This document shows positions 37,901-51,474 of a DNA stretch of 64,000 nt, one piece after another. Origin of the DNA: Saururus chinensis. Lineage: Eukaryota > Streptophyta > Magnoliopsida > Piperales > Saururaceae. Position 1 is the stretch's first letter, and each line of letters starts with the position of its first letter. The translations under genes and the position numbers were made by a program. The stretch lies in contig CP141148.1 in assembly GCA_035235625.1 (NCBI GenBank), forward strand, positions 32,241,057 to 32,305,056, in the 5' to 3' direction. The notes under the pieces are model-generated. The model saw nothing but the letters and a program-made list of their open reading frames with translations. It did no database searches and was not told where the DNA came from.

Positions 37901-38830
37901 CCAAACACAACAACGAGACTCATTACTACACGCCTCTCGCTACTGACAACTACATGCGTACGGCAAAAACGACTTGAGCACATGGCGTGGAAAGGTTTAC
38001 TGGGCATTCTATGTCAGGTCTTACGTATCCAATTTAAACAAAAGCTGGAAATCTATCTAGACTCGATTGTAAATACATATTCATCCTACCACATCATTTG
38101 CGATAGAACACATCTTAAAAACAAAACTGCATCGAATAAGAAAGGAGGAGTTTCTACCAGACCGAGAAACAAAAGTATAGCTAGAAATGCCAGTGTGCTT
38201 GCAGAAAAACCGCTACAACCCGATCTCAAAAGAAAGATTGTACCGACGCCTCAAGTACAAGCCAGTCAGAGAGTCAAGATTTTAATTCCATTATGACAAA
38301 GAAACTACTTGACAGCAACCAAGAGAACTAACCTGTAAAACTTCATGTTGACTGGCTAAAACAGGACCAACTCCAATAGAACATATCAATAATGACACAA
38401 ACTAAATATATTCCAGTGCAAACTGGCATGATAAGATGGTTGTTGCTAATTAAAGCACCATAACACAAACCATGAGACGGCTCAGTTGACTTGACATTGG
38501 CAGCATTATGACGATGACACATAAAACTGACTTTTTCAGACACCTCATACATGAGCAACTCCGACTCCGACGATGACAACTCTGGACCTTGCCAAAAACC
38601 CCTGAATGGGGTTTAGAACTCACTGGAACAGGACACAATGACCAAATCAAAGGATACCCCATTATGCATGCCATAAAATACATGCATATAAAAAGATTAG
38701 CAAAAAAACAGCAGACAAGTGATTTTATATTCACCTTGAGCTTACCGTGTCTACAATGTTGAAATAGAACCAAAAACACATGGCTTGCGTAACAAAATTT
38801 TAGATAACTGAAAAAATTCTCATTACAAAC

Positions 38831-41800
38831 CTGCTCTTCCTCATCGGATATCTGGCCCTGAGACTTGTTTGATTCAGCGGGCTTTTCAGCACCACAGTTC
38901 TGTCTATTGCACTTGGTCCTAAAGGGGTAATTTATGTTGTTGCATTTCTCACATTTCCAACTTCCCTCTGGCATTTTTGGTTCTGCAAAGTTAGGAGGGA
39001 TTTAGAAGTTGGAAGTTGTCTAAAATCTGTTCAAATTACATAAGCTCAGTCCAAAAACACATTTGTGGGCCATTTAAGGCCCATTCGGGCTAAATCTGGT
39101 TTGTATGCAATTTTTTGTGCCTCGTTTAATTTCTTCACAACTGGCATTAATGATTTTTGGTTTGGCTCACAAATGATCCACAAATCCTCTCATTTCCCAT
39201 AATGTCCCACAAAAGTGCCTCAAAATGTGAATTTTGTTGAAAAATCCCAAATGTCATTTGTGGAGGAAATAATCTGGGGAGAGCATTTCCCCAACAAATG
39301 GCTAAGAAATGGGTTTCATGCATTTGAAGGCACAATGATGACTAACTCTCACCAAGGCAATTAAGGTAAATGTTCATTTACTAGACCCATGAATGGGTTG
39401 CCATACGGGTAGTCACTTTGACTACTACCACCTCATTCGCAATCTACATATTTCCAAAACTTACTTCGTAAACTTGTCAAAAGCTAAAACTTGATCCCAA
39501 AATATAAGAATAAAACAAAAAAAATAACTTTTTTTTTAGAAAAATACTTACTTGCACCTTTTCCATTCTCCGACTTTGATCCCTGCATCAATATAAAAAA
39601 CCATGTAATAAATATTTTTATTTTTTTTGCTTGAAAGCTGTATGAAACTTACATAAAACTCATAAAACACGGAAACCATTGCAAAATTTTAAAATATTTC
39701 GGTCTTTATAAACCAAAGACAAAACACAAAAATAATGTTCTAATATCTGATTTTTTTTAAAGTAAAGTTCAAATACAAACACCTTGGTACTAATTTGAAC
39801 CATCACAGAAGTAAAAGGAATTCAATTTGTCACACCTTGTCACTTGTTTTCTCCATCTCAAAAGCATATGGCATTCACATTACAATTACTATGATACATC
39901 ATCGGTTTAGAATGCTCAAATGTAAAAGCATTCACAAATTTTCTCCACGTTAAAACGCAAAAGACGTTTCATTAAATAAAGAAGACAAGTCTTCAATCTA
40001 TAACACCTTGCAACTTATTTTCTCCATCCCAAAAGCAAAATGTAATAACATCACAACTATGAAAAAAAATATATAGTTTCTGTAAAGTGCGCTCTGGGCA
40101 ACATGTTAACATGTTATCCTATAATTTTTCACATTTAAATCCCTTGATTAAAGATGTAAAAATATCAATGAATCAAAACCTAGAAAAGCCAACACACGAA
40201 TTATATCCAACCAATTAATAAAAATAATTCGCAAATACAATTTAGTAATCATCACAAACCTGGGTTCCAGGCTTTGGAGTGTTACACTTCCTCATGTTAC
40301 AAACCGTTCTGAAGGAAAAGTTGTTGTTTCCACATTTTGGACAAACCCAGTCACCATCACGACCATTGTCTATCGTTCATTAGAGGCAATTAATCAAACC
40401 AGAAAGAAAATAAAAAAATTTCAAAAAAGCAGCAAGCATGTGCAAAATAACCGCGATTCACAGAAAGTATCAACCCAATACCTGAAGATTTCTTCTGAGA
40501 ACTTTCATCCAAAAATGGTCCTGGCTTAGCTCCCTGTATAAAAATTGTCCATAATTTTACACAAGAAAATAAAATTTAAAAAATGGAATGGCATCACAAA
40601 ACCGAGTATTGCCAGAAATTAGAATCTCTACCATACAGGCTAGAAAATTAAACAAAGTGAAATAACAATAAGAATCCATGCTCATGTAAAACCATGCGAT
40701 AAAGAACTTTATTATATCAACTGGAAAGATAACAAACAAAGATGACATAGTAAAGCTCATTTATTACCATGGCAGCATGACCCATGGGCAATCCTAATCC
40801 ATATCTGTCCATGAGAGGAGGCATTCCATACATCCCACCTACAGGCAACAAGGAAAAAACACATCATCATCTCAGCAATTCCAGACACACATATCTCAAC
40901 AAATGGCAGTGTAAAAAGACAAACAAAACAACACCTGCTCCAAATGCTGATCCACTAGTGTAGGGTGATGGACCAGAAAAAGGCAAGTGCCCATAAGGGC
41001 TGCCCATAGATAAGCGGTTGTTGTAATCATAACGATATCCAGAGCCACCAGAGAATGGCAGATCGTACGGTGGCGGCATAGTTGTGCTGTTGAAAACAGA
41101 AGAACCATATGGAGGTCCACCAAGGTACATAGGAGAAGGTGCACCAGAACCCATGTATCCTGCAGATGATGAGTATGCCGGAGGAATTTGAATAGGCTTC
41201 ACTGAAGGCTTCTGCAAGGATCAATGACCAGTTAGAAGAGAAAACAAACACCAGAACCATAGTTCGTTTGCCACAATGCAGCTGAAGCCAATATTAGAGT
41301 AACCAAAAATTGCATGCGCATAGGCAACACGCTCATTAACCCTATGTTTTTCCCCGCAGAAAAATTAACCGCCAACATTACATCTGACTTACTGAGTTAT
41401 GATCAGCGGGGCGAGGTTGAGTACAGTTACGCATGTTGCAGGTGGCCCTGAATGCGAAATTGAGATTTCCGCAACTGGGACATCTCCAATCATCCTCCCT
41501 ACGATTACCTACATATGTGAAATCAAATGACATAAAAATAAATCAGCCCGGCGCTCCTTCTATAAATAACTTCCTCAAATTGTGTGTTCTTAAAACGATT
41601 CATTTCTCTAGTCCAAATGGTTCAATTATACTTTCTTAAAAGGTACTCTGAACGGGAAACGAATTCAAGAAACCAGAAAAAATGAACTGGACGTTCAGCT
41701 ACAGTCGGAACATAGATGAACAAAAAGTAGCAAAAAGGATAGAAAAAGAATAATACCATCAGTGCGAGCACGCTTGGCCGCCGAGGAATTGCGGTTATCC

Positions 41801-42156
41801 ACCTGCGCAGACAGCAACAAGAAAAAAGCCAATTTTTTTTACTTAAAAAGTACCTAAAACAGTCCATAACAAAACCCTAAACATTAAAAAAAATCCATAA
41901 AGATAGTCCCAATCTCCAGAAAAGAAAATTTACAAGAACACAAGTTTCGCAAACACCCAATTTCTCATAATAAAAACGAACACAAAAAACGCTTCCGAGC
42001 CATTCATATCAAGAGAAAGCGCCAACACAAAGAAGAGGAATTCGACGACGAATGACAGATTCATTCAACAAACAAACCGCATACAACAGGTCATAAGAAA
42101 AGGCAGAGCCAAAAATCGCTCAAGATAACGAGCGAGAGGCAGTTTACCTGAGACAT
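38831..42156 (-). CDS. RanBP2-type zinc-finger RNA-binding protein, three fingers
   Basis: Resembles the plant single-stranded-RNA-binding zinc-finger group typified by At1g67325 (recalled, not searched). Nine exons join in frame from the start at 42156 (MSQ): 42156-42148, 41802-41757, 41508-41393, 41211-40935, 40838-40768, 40533-40482, 40369-40260, 39582-39552 and 38982-38831, giving 288 residues. Three W-x-C-x2-C-x10-C-x4-C fingers: W26 with C28/C31/C42/C47; W198 with C200/C203/C214/C219; W246 with C248/C251/C262/C267. All have the N-x-x-F/Y-x-F-R spacing of RNA-binding members. Between fingers 1 and 2 lies a Gly/Pro/Ser/Tyr-rich low-complexity segment of about 130 residues. After finger 3 an acidic tail (SDEEEQ) reaches a donor at 38830. 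The terminal exon is not settled; candidates lie between 38,343 and 38,605, so the listed end is the last secure exon, not the stop codon. Confidence 0.9.
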
Positions 42157-42289
42157 TGGCGTTCTGTAGCGTGGAAAGGGGGCGGGAGAGAGGGCGGTGA
42201 GGCGGAACTCAGAAGAGGCGCGGGGAGAAGGAAGCAGGGAAGAAGACGAGCCGGATCGAGAGGGTTAGGGCTTTCCGTGGAGGCAAAAC

Positions 42290-44385
42290 TTTTTTTAATG
42301 GCTTCCGTCATGCGGAGTGGGCCGGTCCTCGTGGGCCGTAGAGAGAGCCATCCGACGTGGAAGAGTTTTTTCTGGTACACCGACGACGAGCCTTACTGTA
42401 AGGAACTAATGAGAGAGGAAGTCCATTGGCTGTACGTACCCTAACATATATTAATGTTAAGTATATATAATAGGCTCATTATCAATTTAATGCTTTTGTG
42501 CAAATGTGGGTTCGCAATCATGGTATGTATTCATGAATGATTTTACTACTGCCGATTTAATAAAAATATATTTGAGTGATGTTAACTTTTTTGCCCATTA
42601 AAATTTTATTTTATTATTTTAATATTATTAATAAGTAATAAACGTCCATTTTTACTAGTCAAAATTTTATTTTATTATTTTAATACTATTAATAAGTAGA
42701 GAACATCATTTCAACAACATTACCCCATGCAAACTATTTGTTGTTGGCAACATAGACTTTATCCTCCCGAGGCATATGTTCTTCGTGGCAAAAAAAATTA
42801 TATGTATTTCATTCTAATCTTATAGGTGTCACATGATAAGTTATTTTTTTCACTTAAATTATAAATTTGTAAGGAGTTATAAAATGGCCAAATAAATCAT
42901 AAGAACACAATCAAAATCCATTTTGCTCCTCATTGTCAGTTACATGCGATGATTTTATAATGTTAGTCATCGCATAGTGACAGTTTTGAATTAAGAGAAA
43001 TTATATCATTCTTAGCTGGTTCTAGCTTCATTGTTGAAAGTTAATGTAATTATATAGCACCTAATATCTATCACACACATGGAAATACAATTGATATAGA
43101 AATATATGGTTTATGCTCTAATGATGTCATAAATAGACTTCTAAGAATAACTACAAGTAGATCACGTAACAAAAAACATTCTTTCTATAACCAGACACCA
43201 GGGATGAGCCAAAAGAAAATGATTGAATCAGAATAGGGGCAAATGTAAGCAAAATTTTTACCATCTTTAATTAAATATATAGATTGAACCTTGGAAAGGA
43301 AATGATGACTATGTTTTGTTATAGGTAAGAAAAATACATTTTGTCTACTTGAAACCTTCAAACCCACAACCGGAAAAACAAAGAGGATGAAAAAACAGAG
43401 GACGAGGTGGGTGGCCACAACTCAATGGTGTGGCGCAATAGCTTCTCCTTGCGGGTGGCTGTGATCCACCACTTGCGATGCTGATGAAGATGATGGAGAA
43501 TAGAGAAGCCCTACTTTTGATTGATGGCTGCATGCTTGAGAATTGAGAGGAAAGGCGCAAAGGCCAAACACAGGGCAAAGCCAAAAATGGTAGAAACTCC
43601 AGCAAAATTGGGAGGGTAGAGCAGGAGAAGAAATTAAGAGGGATAGGTCATAAGATATATTTAGCCAATTTTAGGGTAATCATATTAGTCTGCCGACACG
43701 AACAACAATTTGTCTCCACATGCCCTTATAATGAGGACATATTTGATAGTCCGCATTTGCTCTAAATAAAATAATTTATCTGCTCTATTCACTAATGGAT
43801 ACATATACAGACACACAAATAGAAAATGAACATCCATGTACACCCCTACAAGAGGCGGTAGGTTGGGTTGGGACTGCCTTACCATCATTGTCGGCCAAGG
43901 CGAAGCCCACGACAACTATCCATGTAGCTAGCCGATGGCGGCTGTCAAAACAAAAACAGAAGATACCAAGAGATTCGGTGCAAAGTGGAGGAGTGAGGAG
44001 GGGTACCGGAGGCTCTACCCAACTCTACAGTGGCCCTGATGACCTGGCAGAGTTGGATCCGGTGAAGGACGATGACAAACAAAAGTGGCAGCCCTCCAAC
44101 TACTCAACACAGTGTGAACAAAAACAAAAACAAGGGAGACTGTGGGATGGCGGAGTTGTGAGGGTCAATGAAGTGGAGGAGTGCGGCAATCACGCTATCG
44201 CCAGGCCAAGGCTGGTTTGATAGAGGCTGGCCAGAAGCCACTGACTAGAATTGGTGCAATAGAGAACAAAAATCAGAACAGGGGACAAGGGCTAGTGGAG
44301 GCAGCACCGAGCCAAGTAGGCTGGCATTCTCTGTTGCTGGGGAGGGGCAAAACCCACAATGATCATCTGGCCACTGCCGGTGATT
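42290..44385. other. Upstream flank of zinc-finger gene, no gene seen
   Basis: The part next to 42,157 is the 5' UTR and promoter side of the minus-strand zinc-finger gene. A 61-bp direct duplication (AAATTTTATTTTATTATTTT at about 42,601 and 42,662) is the only clear structure further on. The 43,400-44,385 part is GC-richer, with short open frames that match nothing recognised. Confidence 0.4.
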
Positions 44386-44839
44386 ATTGGTGTTACGCTC
44401 CAACACTGCCCAACCCGAGTTGAATCGGTCTAAGGGCTAGTCAAGCGTGCAAGGGCAACAGAAATTGACGGATTAACGTATTGTAGAAGTCTTAGCCTCT
44501 CAAACTGACAATTTACATAATAAAATAGCGTACTTAAAGTCCTTTGAGTAAGAGGAATAAGGATAACAAGGAGGATAATAAAACTATCATAGTCCTCACA
44601 CCAACCCACAAAATAGTCTCCAGAGCCTACACATGACTCGAAATCAGAAAAGTTTAGACAAGTTTAAGAACAACAGATAAATGCGGGCATAATACATAAT
44701 CCACCATATAATGTTCTCTAATGTCAACCACGAGAAGATAAGAAAATAAAATATCATCTGGATACAACTAAAGTTAATCCCACGCGTACCCATGTCATCC
44801 CTCATATAGGGAGTCCTACTCATTTGTATGTTGCATCGT

Positions 44840-45349
44840 TAGGGGTGTAAACGGACGGACGCGGACGCGAACAAGGCATGTCCGCAGCCGTCCGTTTTTA
44901 TACGGACCAAGTGCTTGTCCGTCCGTATTTGTCCATGACGGACACGGACAAAAACAGACGGACACGGACGGAATGAAGGTGAAAGTCTTTTGTTCTTAAA
45001 TTAAGGGTGGTTAGTAAAAAATTAATTAAAAAATAAGTTATAATAATAGTAAAATAGTCTAATCTAAAAAATAAATAAATAATGATGTTATAAAAGACAT
45101 GTGAGAGTATAATATGTATTTTTTACAATCTTATTGTGAAGATTAACTATGTGACATAGGTTAGTAATTTAGTATAAAATAAAAATAAAAATAATAAAAT
45201 ATATAGTTGGCGGACATGGACGGCTGCGGACATGGCTAACCCTTGTCCATGTCTGTCCGTATTTAAGACGGACAAAAATCAATGTTGTCCATTTTAGTGC
45301 GGACGGACGCGGACGGACACCGGACAAACGGACGCTGTTTACACCCCTA
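44840..45349. mobile_element. Non-autonomous hAT MITE (510 bp) with perfect TSD
   Basis: Perfect 13-bp terminal inverted repeats TAGGGGTGTAAAC / GTTTACACCCCTA and a perfect 8-bp target duplication TGCATCGT (44832-44839 and 45350-45357). Subterminal zones are packed with GGACGGACACGGAC-type repeats in both orientations, with an AT-rich non-coding centre. The intact ends suggest a comparatively young insertion. Its right TSD overlaps by 2 bp the left TSD of the adjoining solo LTR. Confidence 0.92.
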
Positions 45350-45965
45350 TGCATCGTGCATATCACGCCCCGGCGATGCCCGACTCGAGCTGAACCCGGT
45401 CCAGGGGCCGGTCAAGCACGCGGGGGCGACAAAGGGAAAATGAGAAATGATTTAGCAGAAGACTTAACTCTAACCACAGGCAACTTAACAGAATTATGGA
45501 GTACGCACATTCCACTTTGAGCAAGAGTAAATAAGAATAACAGAAAGAGAGTTGCTTATCACAAAATAAACAACTAATCTCAAACCCACATGCTTAGTTA
45601 ACTATAGCTCACACTGGCTCAAAATAAGTCTTAAGCAAACACAACTGTATAAAGTACTATAATCCAACAGAGAACCCTACACAAAGGTTCTAAACAAAAA
45701 ACATAAAACTAAGGAAAATAAGTCACACAAAGATCTCCATGATCACATCCAAGTCATCTCCGACCTTTCCTCAAAGAGGGGTGAGTTTAACAAACTCAAC
45801 AATGGTTTTTAATATAACTATCATCATCGAAAATACGATAGCATAGCAATATAATCGTTTAGATCAAAGATTGACAAGGTGCATCATTTTCTGATCACAC
45901 ATACACATCACCTAAACCTGCATCATAGTACATAATCCACATAGTGTCATTCTCATCATAACATC

Positions 45966-46300
45966 ATGCATGAAATGTATCTCTAAATACATATTCCATC
46001 ATGCATCACATTATAACAACCTGCATGAATATATCTCTAACATACATATTCCCTCATTCATCACATCATACCAACCTGTATGAATGTATCTCTAACATAC
46101 ATATTTCATCATGCATCACATCATAACAACTTGCATGAATATATCTCTAACATACATATTCCATCATGCATCAATCCTAACAACCTGCATAAATGTATCT
46201 CCAACATACATATCCCATCATGCATCATATCATAACAACCTGCATGAATGTATCTCTAACATACATATTCCATCATACATCATATCATAACAACCTCCAT
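45966..46300. repeat. 55-bp tandem repeat, six units
   Basis: The unit contains CTGCATGAATGTATCTCTAA and CATACATATTCCATCATGCA. Unit starts at 46021, 46076, 46131, 46185, 46240 and 46295 give periods of 55, 55, 54, 55 and 55. It lies inside the nested solo LTR. Confidence 0.92.
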
Positions 46301-47520
46301 CAAGGAGTAATCACAATTTAGTGTCACATAGACGGGAACATAGACAAGGCCACGAAGGCGTGTCATGGTCCAAAATTCTACACAAGAATTCGAGAAAGAT
46401 CAGGGTTGTCAATCCCTAAAGCTGCTCGCCCTGGACGATCCTGGCCAAGGATGTCCCATTCTCACACAGAGAATCCAGAGCATGAGTGTTTGCCCAGGGA
46501 CATCTCCTGTGGAGGGGAGAGCCCGAATTCCCACACAGGGAACCCTAGAACACGTGGTAGCGGGTGCATACGACATACCACACTAAATTCTCAGGGTCCA
46601 TATGACACTCATAATAACAATCTCACAATCCGCAAGACAAGTACACAACTCGTCCCCACATACTTCCATTTCTCTAGACTCAACCCGGGGAGTGCACTCG
46701 TTCCACACAGGAACTCAAATCAAAACATATCCTTTCGGACCAATCAACTTTCGATTAATCCACGACCGATCAATTCGGCACACAATTTCCCACATTGCAT
46801 CCAATCGGTCAAATTCGATTAACCTCGATAAAGCCTTAATTGGAAATCTATTTTCATGATGCATGCAACATTGTACATACGTGGGCAAGGCATACATGAA
46901 TCATATTCCATATTATGTGCTCTCATCAGCCCTTAATGCATCATTCATAATCATAATATCAAGCTTCAACATCATCATTAAACCCCACTTGTGTGTATAC
47001 CTAGTAAAAGTATTTCATTCAATGCATTTCAACATGCTTGAAATTAGCTCACTACCACACTACACATGTGAATTAACATCTAATCATGAATTCTAGCAGA
47101 AATCATAGGAGAAGAATCATTGAAATCGTAACTCAAATCAAAACTCAACCACAATGGCTAAACACATATAAGATCATTCATTTCATCCTTCAGCCATGAC
47201 ATTCACCAACATTCACACATCAACTAACCACATTCCATCCTGACAAATCAGTCTATTAAGAGGTTGTAGTTCTACTGAAAATATGCTTAACCATGGAGAA
47301 TTAATCATTCATAATTTCAAGATGACAATTCCAACATCATGCCACAAAACATAAGTCATTCCACAAATCTCTAATCATATATCTCAACTTCATATCCTCA
47401 ATAGTGTGTATATCCAGTAACATAATATGGCTCAAAACACTCCACATTCATATGAAATTGGCAAGTTAAAGTGGAACCATCGAAATAAACATCATGTGAA
47501 TAACATAAAATTCTGTTGTG

Positions 47521-47690
47521 TAGCCATTCGAACGCCCAGAAGGCCGTTCGATCGGCTAAACGATAAAATTTCAAATTCACAGTTTGGCCGTTTGAACGCT
47601 CGATAGGCCGTTCGATAGGCTGAACTGGAAATCTGTCGATCCGACAGTGTTGCCGTTTGAACGCCCAGAAGGGCTGTTTGAATGCCAACA
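47521..47690. repeat. CCGTTCGATxGGCTxAA repeats in solo LTR
   Basis: Three diverged units carrying GCCGTTTGAACGCCCAGAAG and GGCCGTTCGATAGGCTGAAC, spaced about 60-65 bp. The related outer LTR has a diverged version near 50,370-50,450 (GATCGATCGGCTGG). Confidence 0.6.
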
Positions 47691-50600
47691 AGGCAGAACC
47701 AACCATCTTCTTCCTTTCGCATTTTCAAACCGAAACTCTATTGATAACACTTCAAATCAACATCTAACAACCTAAATGCCATCAAAAGTCCACCATGACT
47801 TCTAGAATGCTAAACCACATCATAACAAGATAAAACCCTATAAAATCAGGATTAAAGATTACCATTTTTTAATCATGTCATTAGCACACTAAATCAAGTA
47901 ACTTCATTCAAAATAAACCACAAAATTAAGAGTTTTACCATAGACAAACATAAATTTTGAAAGTCTATTACCTTATCCCTAGATTAGACATGGATTTGAT
48001 GGTCACCCTTCTTGAAAACCTTACAAAGACATATAGTTTGAATTAAACTCCATTAAAATCGATTTACCAAAAAAAACCTAATTAAAAACTTAGATCTAGG
48101 GCTTATTGAACATAAAAATCAGATTTTGAGAGCTAAGGTTTGTAGTAAAAATGCAAATCAGTAGTTTTGGTGTTTAAAAACGAATGGAAACAAAGAGAAA
48201 ATGGTAGATTTAGAAGAGATTAAGAAGAAAGCTAGGGTTTAGTGCTTAATTAGAATAGGCTTACCTTAAACACCTTCTAATCCGGGCCTAATTGGGGATT
48301 AGGCCTGACCTCTCCTCCTCAGCCTATTCCCAAAATAGGAATGGCTCAAGTTTGGCCTTTTATAGTAGGCTTTGGGGTGTGTATGGGTAAGTTATGTGAT
48401 GTAAATAGAAAAAGTAGGCTAAAAATGGGTATTTTACAAATTTGAGCACTAATTAAGTCTAAGAAAATTCTAAAAATTTTTGTGTAACCTTAAGTTGATG
48501 TCTGGGTCCATTTGACATAAAAACTAAAATTTTGACGGTGGGGCCCACAGGGGTCCCGCCAAAACCCTAATTTTTGGAAAAAAATAGTAAAAAATCAAAA
48601 AAATCCCAAAAATTCACATTTGATTCAAAATCACTTAAAACCACTAATCTTAAAGTTGATTTTGATTTAAAACCATCATAAATACCACTTTTTTACGAAA
48701 CCACCGAATAAATCAAAAAACACGTTAACCTCACGATAACCGATAATTAAAGAAAACCAAAAACCGGTTTAAAGATGAGGGTCCTTACAGTGCAGCCCTG
48801 AAACAAATCACAGAAAAAGGGTGAGTATATAACTCAATGATGGTTTGAAAATGATAACTTCAATAAAAAATCATCACAGTGCAACAACATAAAAATTCAG
48901 ATCCATAAATGACATGTCATGCCCCTTTTCTTATCATTTCTCTTACTAAACCCCTACTTATCTATAAATATAAGATCTAGCATGCATACAACACATCTCA
49001 AAATCAAGGCATAAATGATCATAATATGACCTAACATCCATCCTCCATGACTAGTGATTCTCACACCATCACATTCATAGTAATGCATATCAAGTTATTC
49101 TCCTTCATACCATTCAACCTACGTAACACATGTACACAACACGTACTCATATAATGCATATTCATATCATTTATCCATAGATCATTCACTCTGTATGATA
49201 AGAGTCTTAATCATACGATACTAAATTATGTATAGTAAATCATATTCACATGTGTTACATAATCTCAAATTATCCCGACACAACTTGTGTAATATGGGCA
49301 TAATATTATCTCATACATATGCATCATTAACAAATGGTGAATATCTCCATCATGGAGAGAATACAATCAAGCCACACAGGCTGGACATAATTTGGTTTCC
49401 ACACAGGAAACATAAAGTGTTTGGGGTAGTCAGCCCCTAAGTCTACTCGCCCTGGACAATCATGGCCAAGGAATGTGTCCGAATCACACACATAGAACCT
49501 AGAGCAGGTGTGTTCGCCTTAGAACATCTTCTGCGGTGGGAAGAGTCCAAATTTTACACAGAAAACCTAGATCACGTGGTAACTGAAGCATAAAGGCATA
49601 CCACTCTGGATTCTCAGGGTCCATATGATTATCTCAAGAATTCTCAACCGCAAGATAAGTACACAACTCATCCTTATTCATCTCAACTCAATTCAGATCG
49701 ACTCAACTCGGAGAGTATGCATGTTCTACACAGGAACTCAAATTGAAATCATGTCCTTTCGGACCAGCAAAGTTCGGATTAAGCCAACTGTCGACTAATT
49801 TGGCACACAATCTCACATCATTGCATCCAATCGACCAACCACGGCTAAACATCGATAAAATCTCATTCATAAAATCTGTTTCATGATACATATGTGAGCA
49901 ATCTCTACGTGAATTCCAACACATGGAATATGCTCCCATCAGTCCCCACATATATCATATTCAAGTCATAAACAACCATGATTTCATAATTAATTCCCCC
50001 ACATGTATGCGTTTAATATATAATATACATTCTTAAGCATATGACTATGATTTGACAATAGTTGATAAGGCACTACACACATGTTTTTTCTAACATCTAA
50101 TTATGGATCCAAACTGGAATCACGAGTAAGAAAAACCCTCAGAAACCATCATTCAAATTATGGATTCAAGTTAACAAATCTAACATGTTTAACCAACATC
50201 ATCTAATTTTGCATAATACCTGATTATTATTCATACATTCTATCATCACTAGCATACTCTTCGAGTAGCTTAATCTAACTCAAATCAACCCATATGAACA
50301 TGAGAAATAATATTTAGGACTAGAAATATCAGAATAAAAAAAGGAATTAAAATGACCAAAATCTGCTGCACTGTTGATCGATCGATCGGCTGGCCTCAAA
50401 ATCAGCCTGCAATGCCATTTGGCCGATTGATCGGCTTGTAAGGGCGATTGATCACCATAACAGCACATGTGGTTCATCTTCTCTATTTTGAAAACCAAAC
50501 CGAGATTTCATCAATCGAACTTAAAACTTCAAATCAAGCTCTAAACTTCATAAAAATATAATTAAAACTTCCAGAATGCTAAATATACTAATTTTCAATC

Positions 50601-51474
50601 AAAACCCTAAGAAATTAATATAAAAAATTAAGTTTTTACTAATCTATCATTAGAGCACTAACATGGAATTTATTGAAGAAAACACATCAAAACAAAGATT
50701 TGAAAACACAACAAAATTAAGGCCTAAACTCATTACTTTTCACTACTCTTAGAGTCGATTTAGTTCCTTAATTTCCTCAAAAACCTACCCAAAAATATGA
50801 TTTTTATTAATACTATTCAAATCCAATTTTAGAACACTAAAAACCTTCAAAAACAAGTAGATATAGAGTTTTATAAACATAAAAATAAAATTTCAAACAT
50901 TAAATTTAAAAATAGCAACCAAAGTAAGTAATTTTTAAGTAAAAGCCAAAATTTATTTAAAATAAAGAAATTAATTTAAAAGATTAAAGCAAACCCCCTT
51001 TCCTCGGTAAACAAAAAAAAACCCTTTGATAGTTCAAATAAGCCTAGTTGTCCGCAAGTGGCAGCCGAAACATTGAAGCTGTCTAAAATGACTGACATGA
51101 CAAGGGATGGAGAGTAGTGCCCATCTCAACTACAATCGCCTTTTTATGTGGCATGCATACTGCACCCCATTATAAACTGAAAACCTGACCGGCAAATGGC
51201 AATCAAAGCCCTGGTTCATGCATAAGTGCAACTCCGTGATGGCAGTTGGCACAGCACACAGGCACTACCTAACCAACTGGAAATGGCAGTTCAAACATAA
51301 CAAGGGCCGGTCTTCTGTTCAACCGCATATAAATACACGGCAACAAGGATCCCCCGGATGGCCTTGCGTATCAATTGGTCTTTTAGTCTGGGTTTTCAGA
51401 TTGTGGGGAATAAAACTACAGTCCTCGTCAAACAAAGTATAAGTTTACTGTACTCTAGTTCTGGCCGAACAGAC

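Larger units (their letters stand above)
33290..38340. other. Intergenic region, no supported gene
   Basis: Lies between two minus-strand genes. The part just right of 33,001 is the promoter and 5' UTR side of the galactosyltransferase gene. Short open frames exist (for example 37850-38296) but show no domain, no splice context and no resemblance to known proteins. GAGCCCG.../CGGGTTTATA pieces at 33,480-33,800 resemble the hairpin MITE family, and a patch at 36,725-37,030 resembles hAT MITE interior. The bases closest to 38,340 may hold the last exon or 3' UTR of the zinc-finger gene. Confidence 0.4.
45361..48789. mobile_element. Solo LTR (3.4 kb) nested in a related LTR
   Basis: 3,429 bp, from TATCACGCCCCGGC to GGGTCCTTACA, flanked by perfect GTGCA repeats (45356-45360, 48790-48794). 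The first dinucleotide is TA where TG is expected, probably by mutation. Contains a TATA-like site (CCTTTTATAGTAGG near 48,356) and tandem arrays at 45,966-46,300 and 47,521-47,690. No gag-pol. Length and CACGCCCC-type start suggest a Gypsy Tekay/Del-like family; this is inference. Confidence 0.8.
44391..51373. mobile_element. Outer long LTR, interrupted by nested insertions
   Basis: Starts TGTTACGCTCCAACACTGCC, which parallels the start of the nested LTR at 45361 (CACGCCCCGGCGATGCCC), and shares with it the GGGTGAGTxTxxAACTCA, CTACTCGCCCTGGAC and CAAACCGA blocks in the same order. It is therefore a relative of the element inserted into it. ATTGG occurs at 44386-44390 and 51374-51378. The proposed right end GCGTATCA is a near inverse of the left GTTACGC. 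Without insertions it would be about 3.0 kb. The right border is tentative, since a 5-bp match can arise by chance. Confidence 0.4.

Noticed and set aside
37850-38296. 148-codon plus-strand open frame
   Set aside because: No domain, no splice or promoter context, and no similarity recognised. It lies just downstream of the minus-strand zinc-finger gene.
43795-44423. Two overlapping open frames of 141 and 80 codons
   Set aside because: Low-complexity Gln/Lys/Gly composition, and one runs across the proposed LTR start at 44391. No family recognised.
45966-46300. Regular 55-bp repeats suggestive of a CRISPR-like array
   Set aside because: The whole 55-bp unit is repeated with no unique spacers, it lies in a plant LTR, and there are no cas genes. 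It is a minisatellite.
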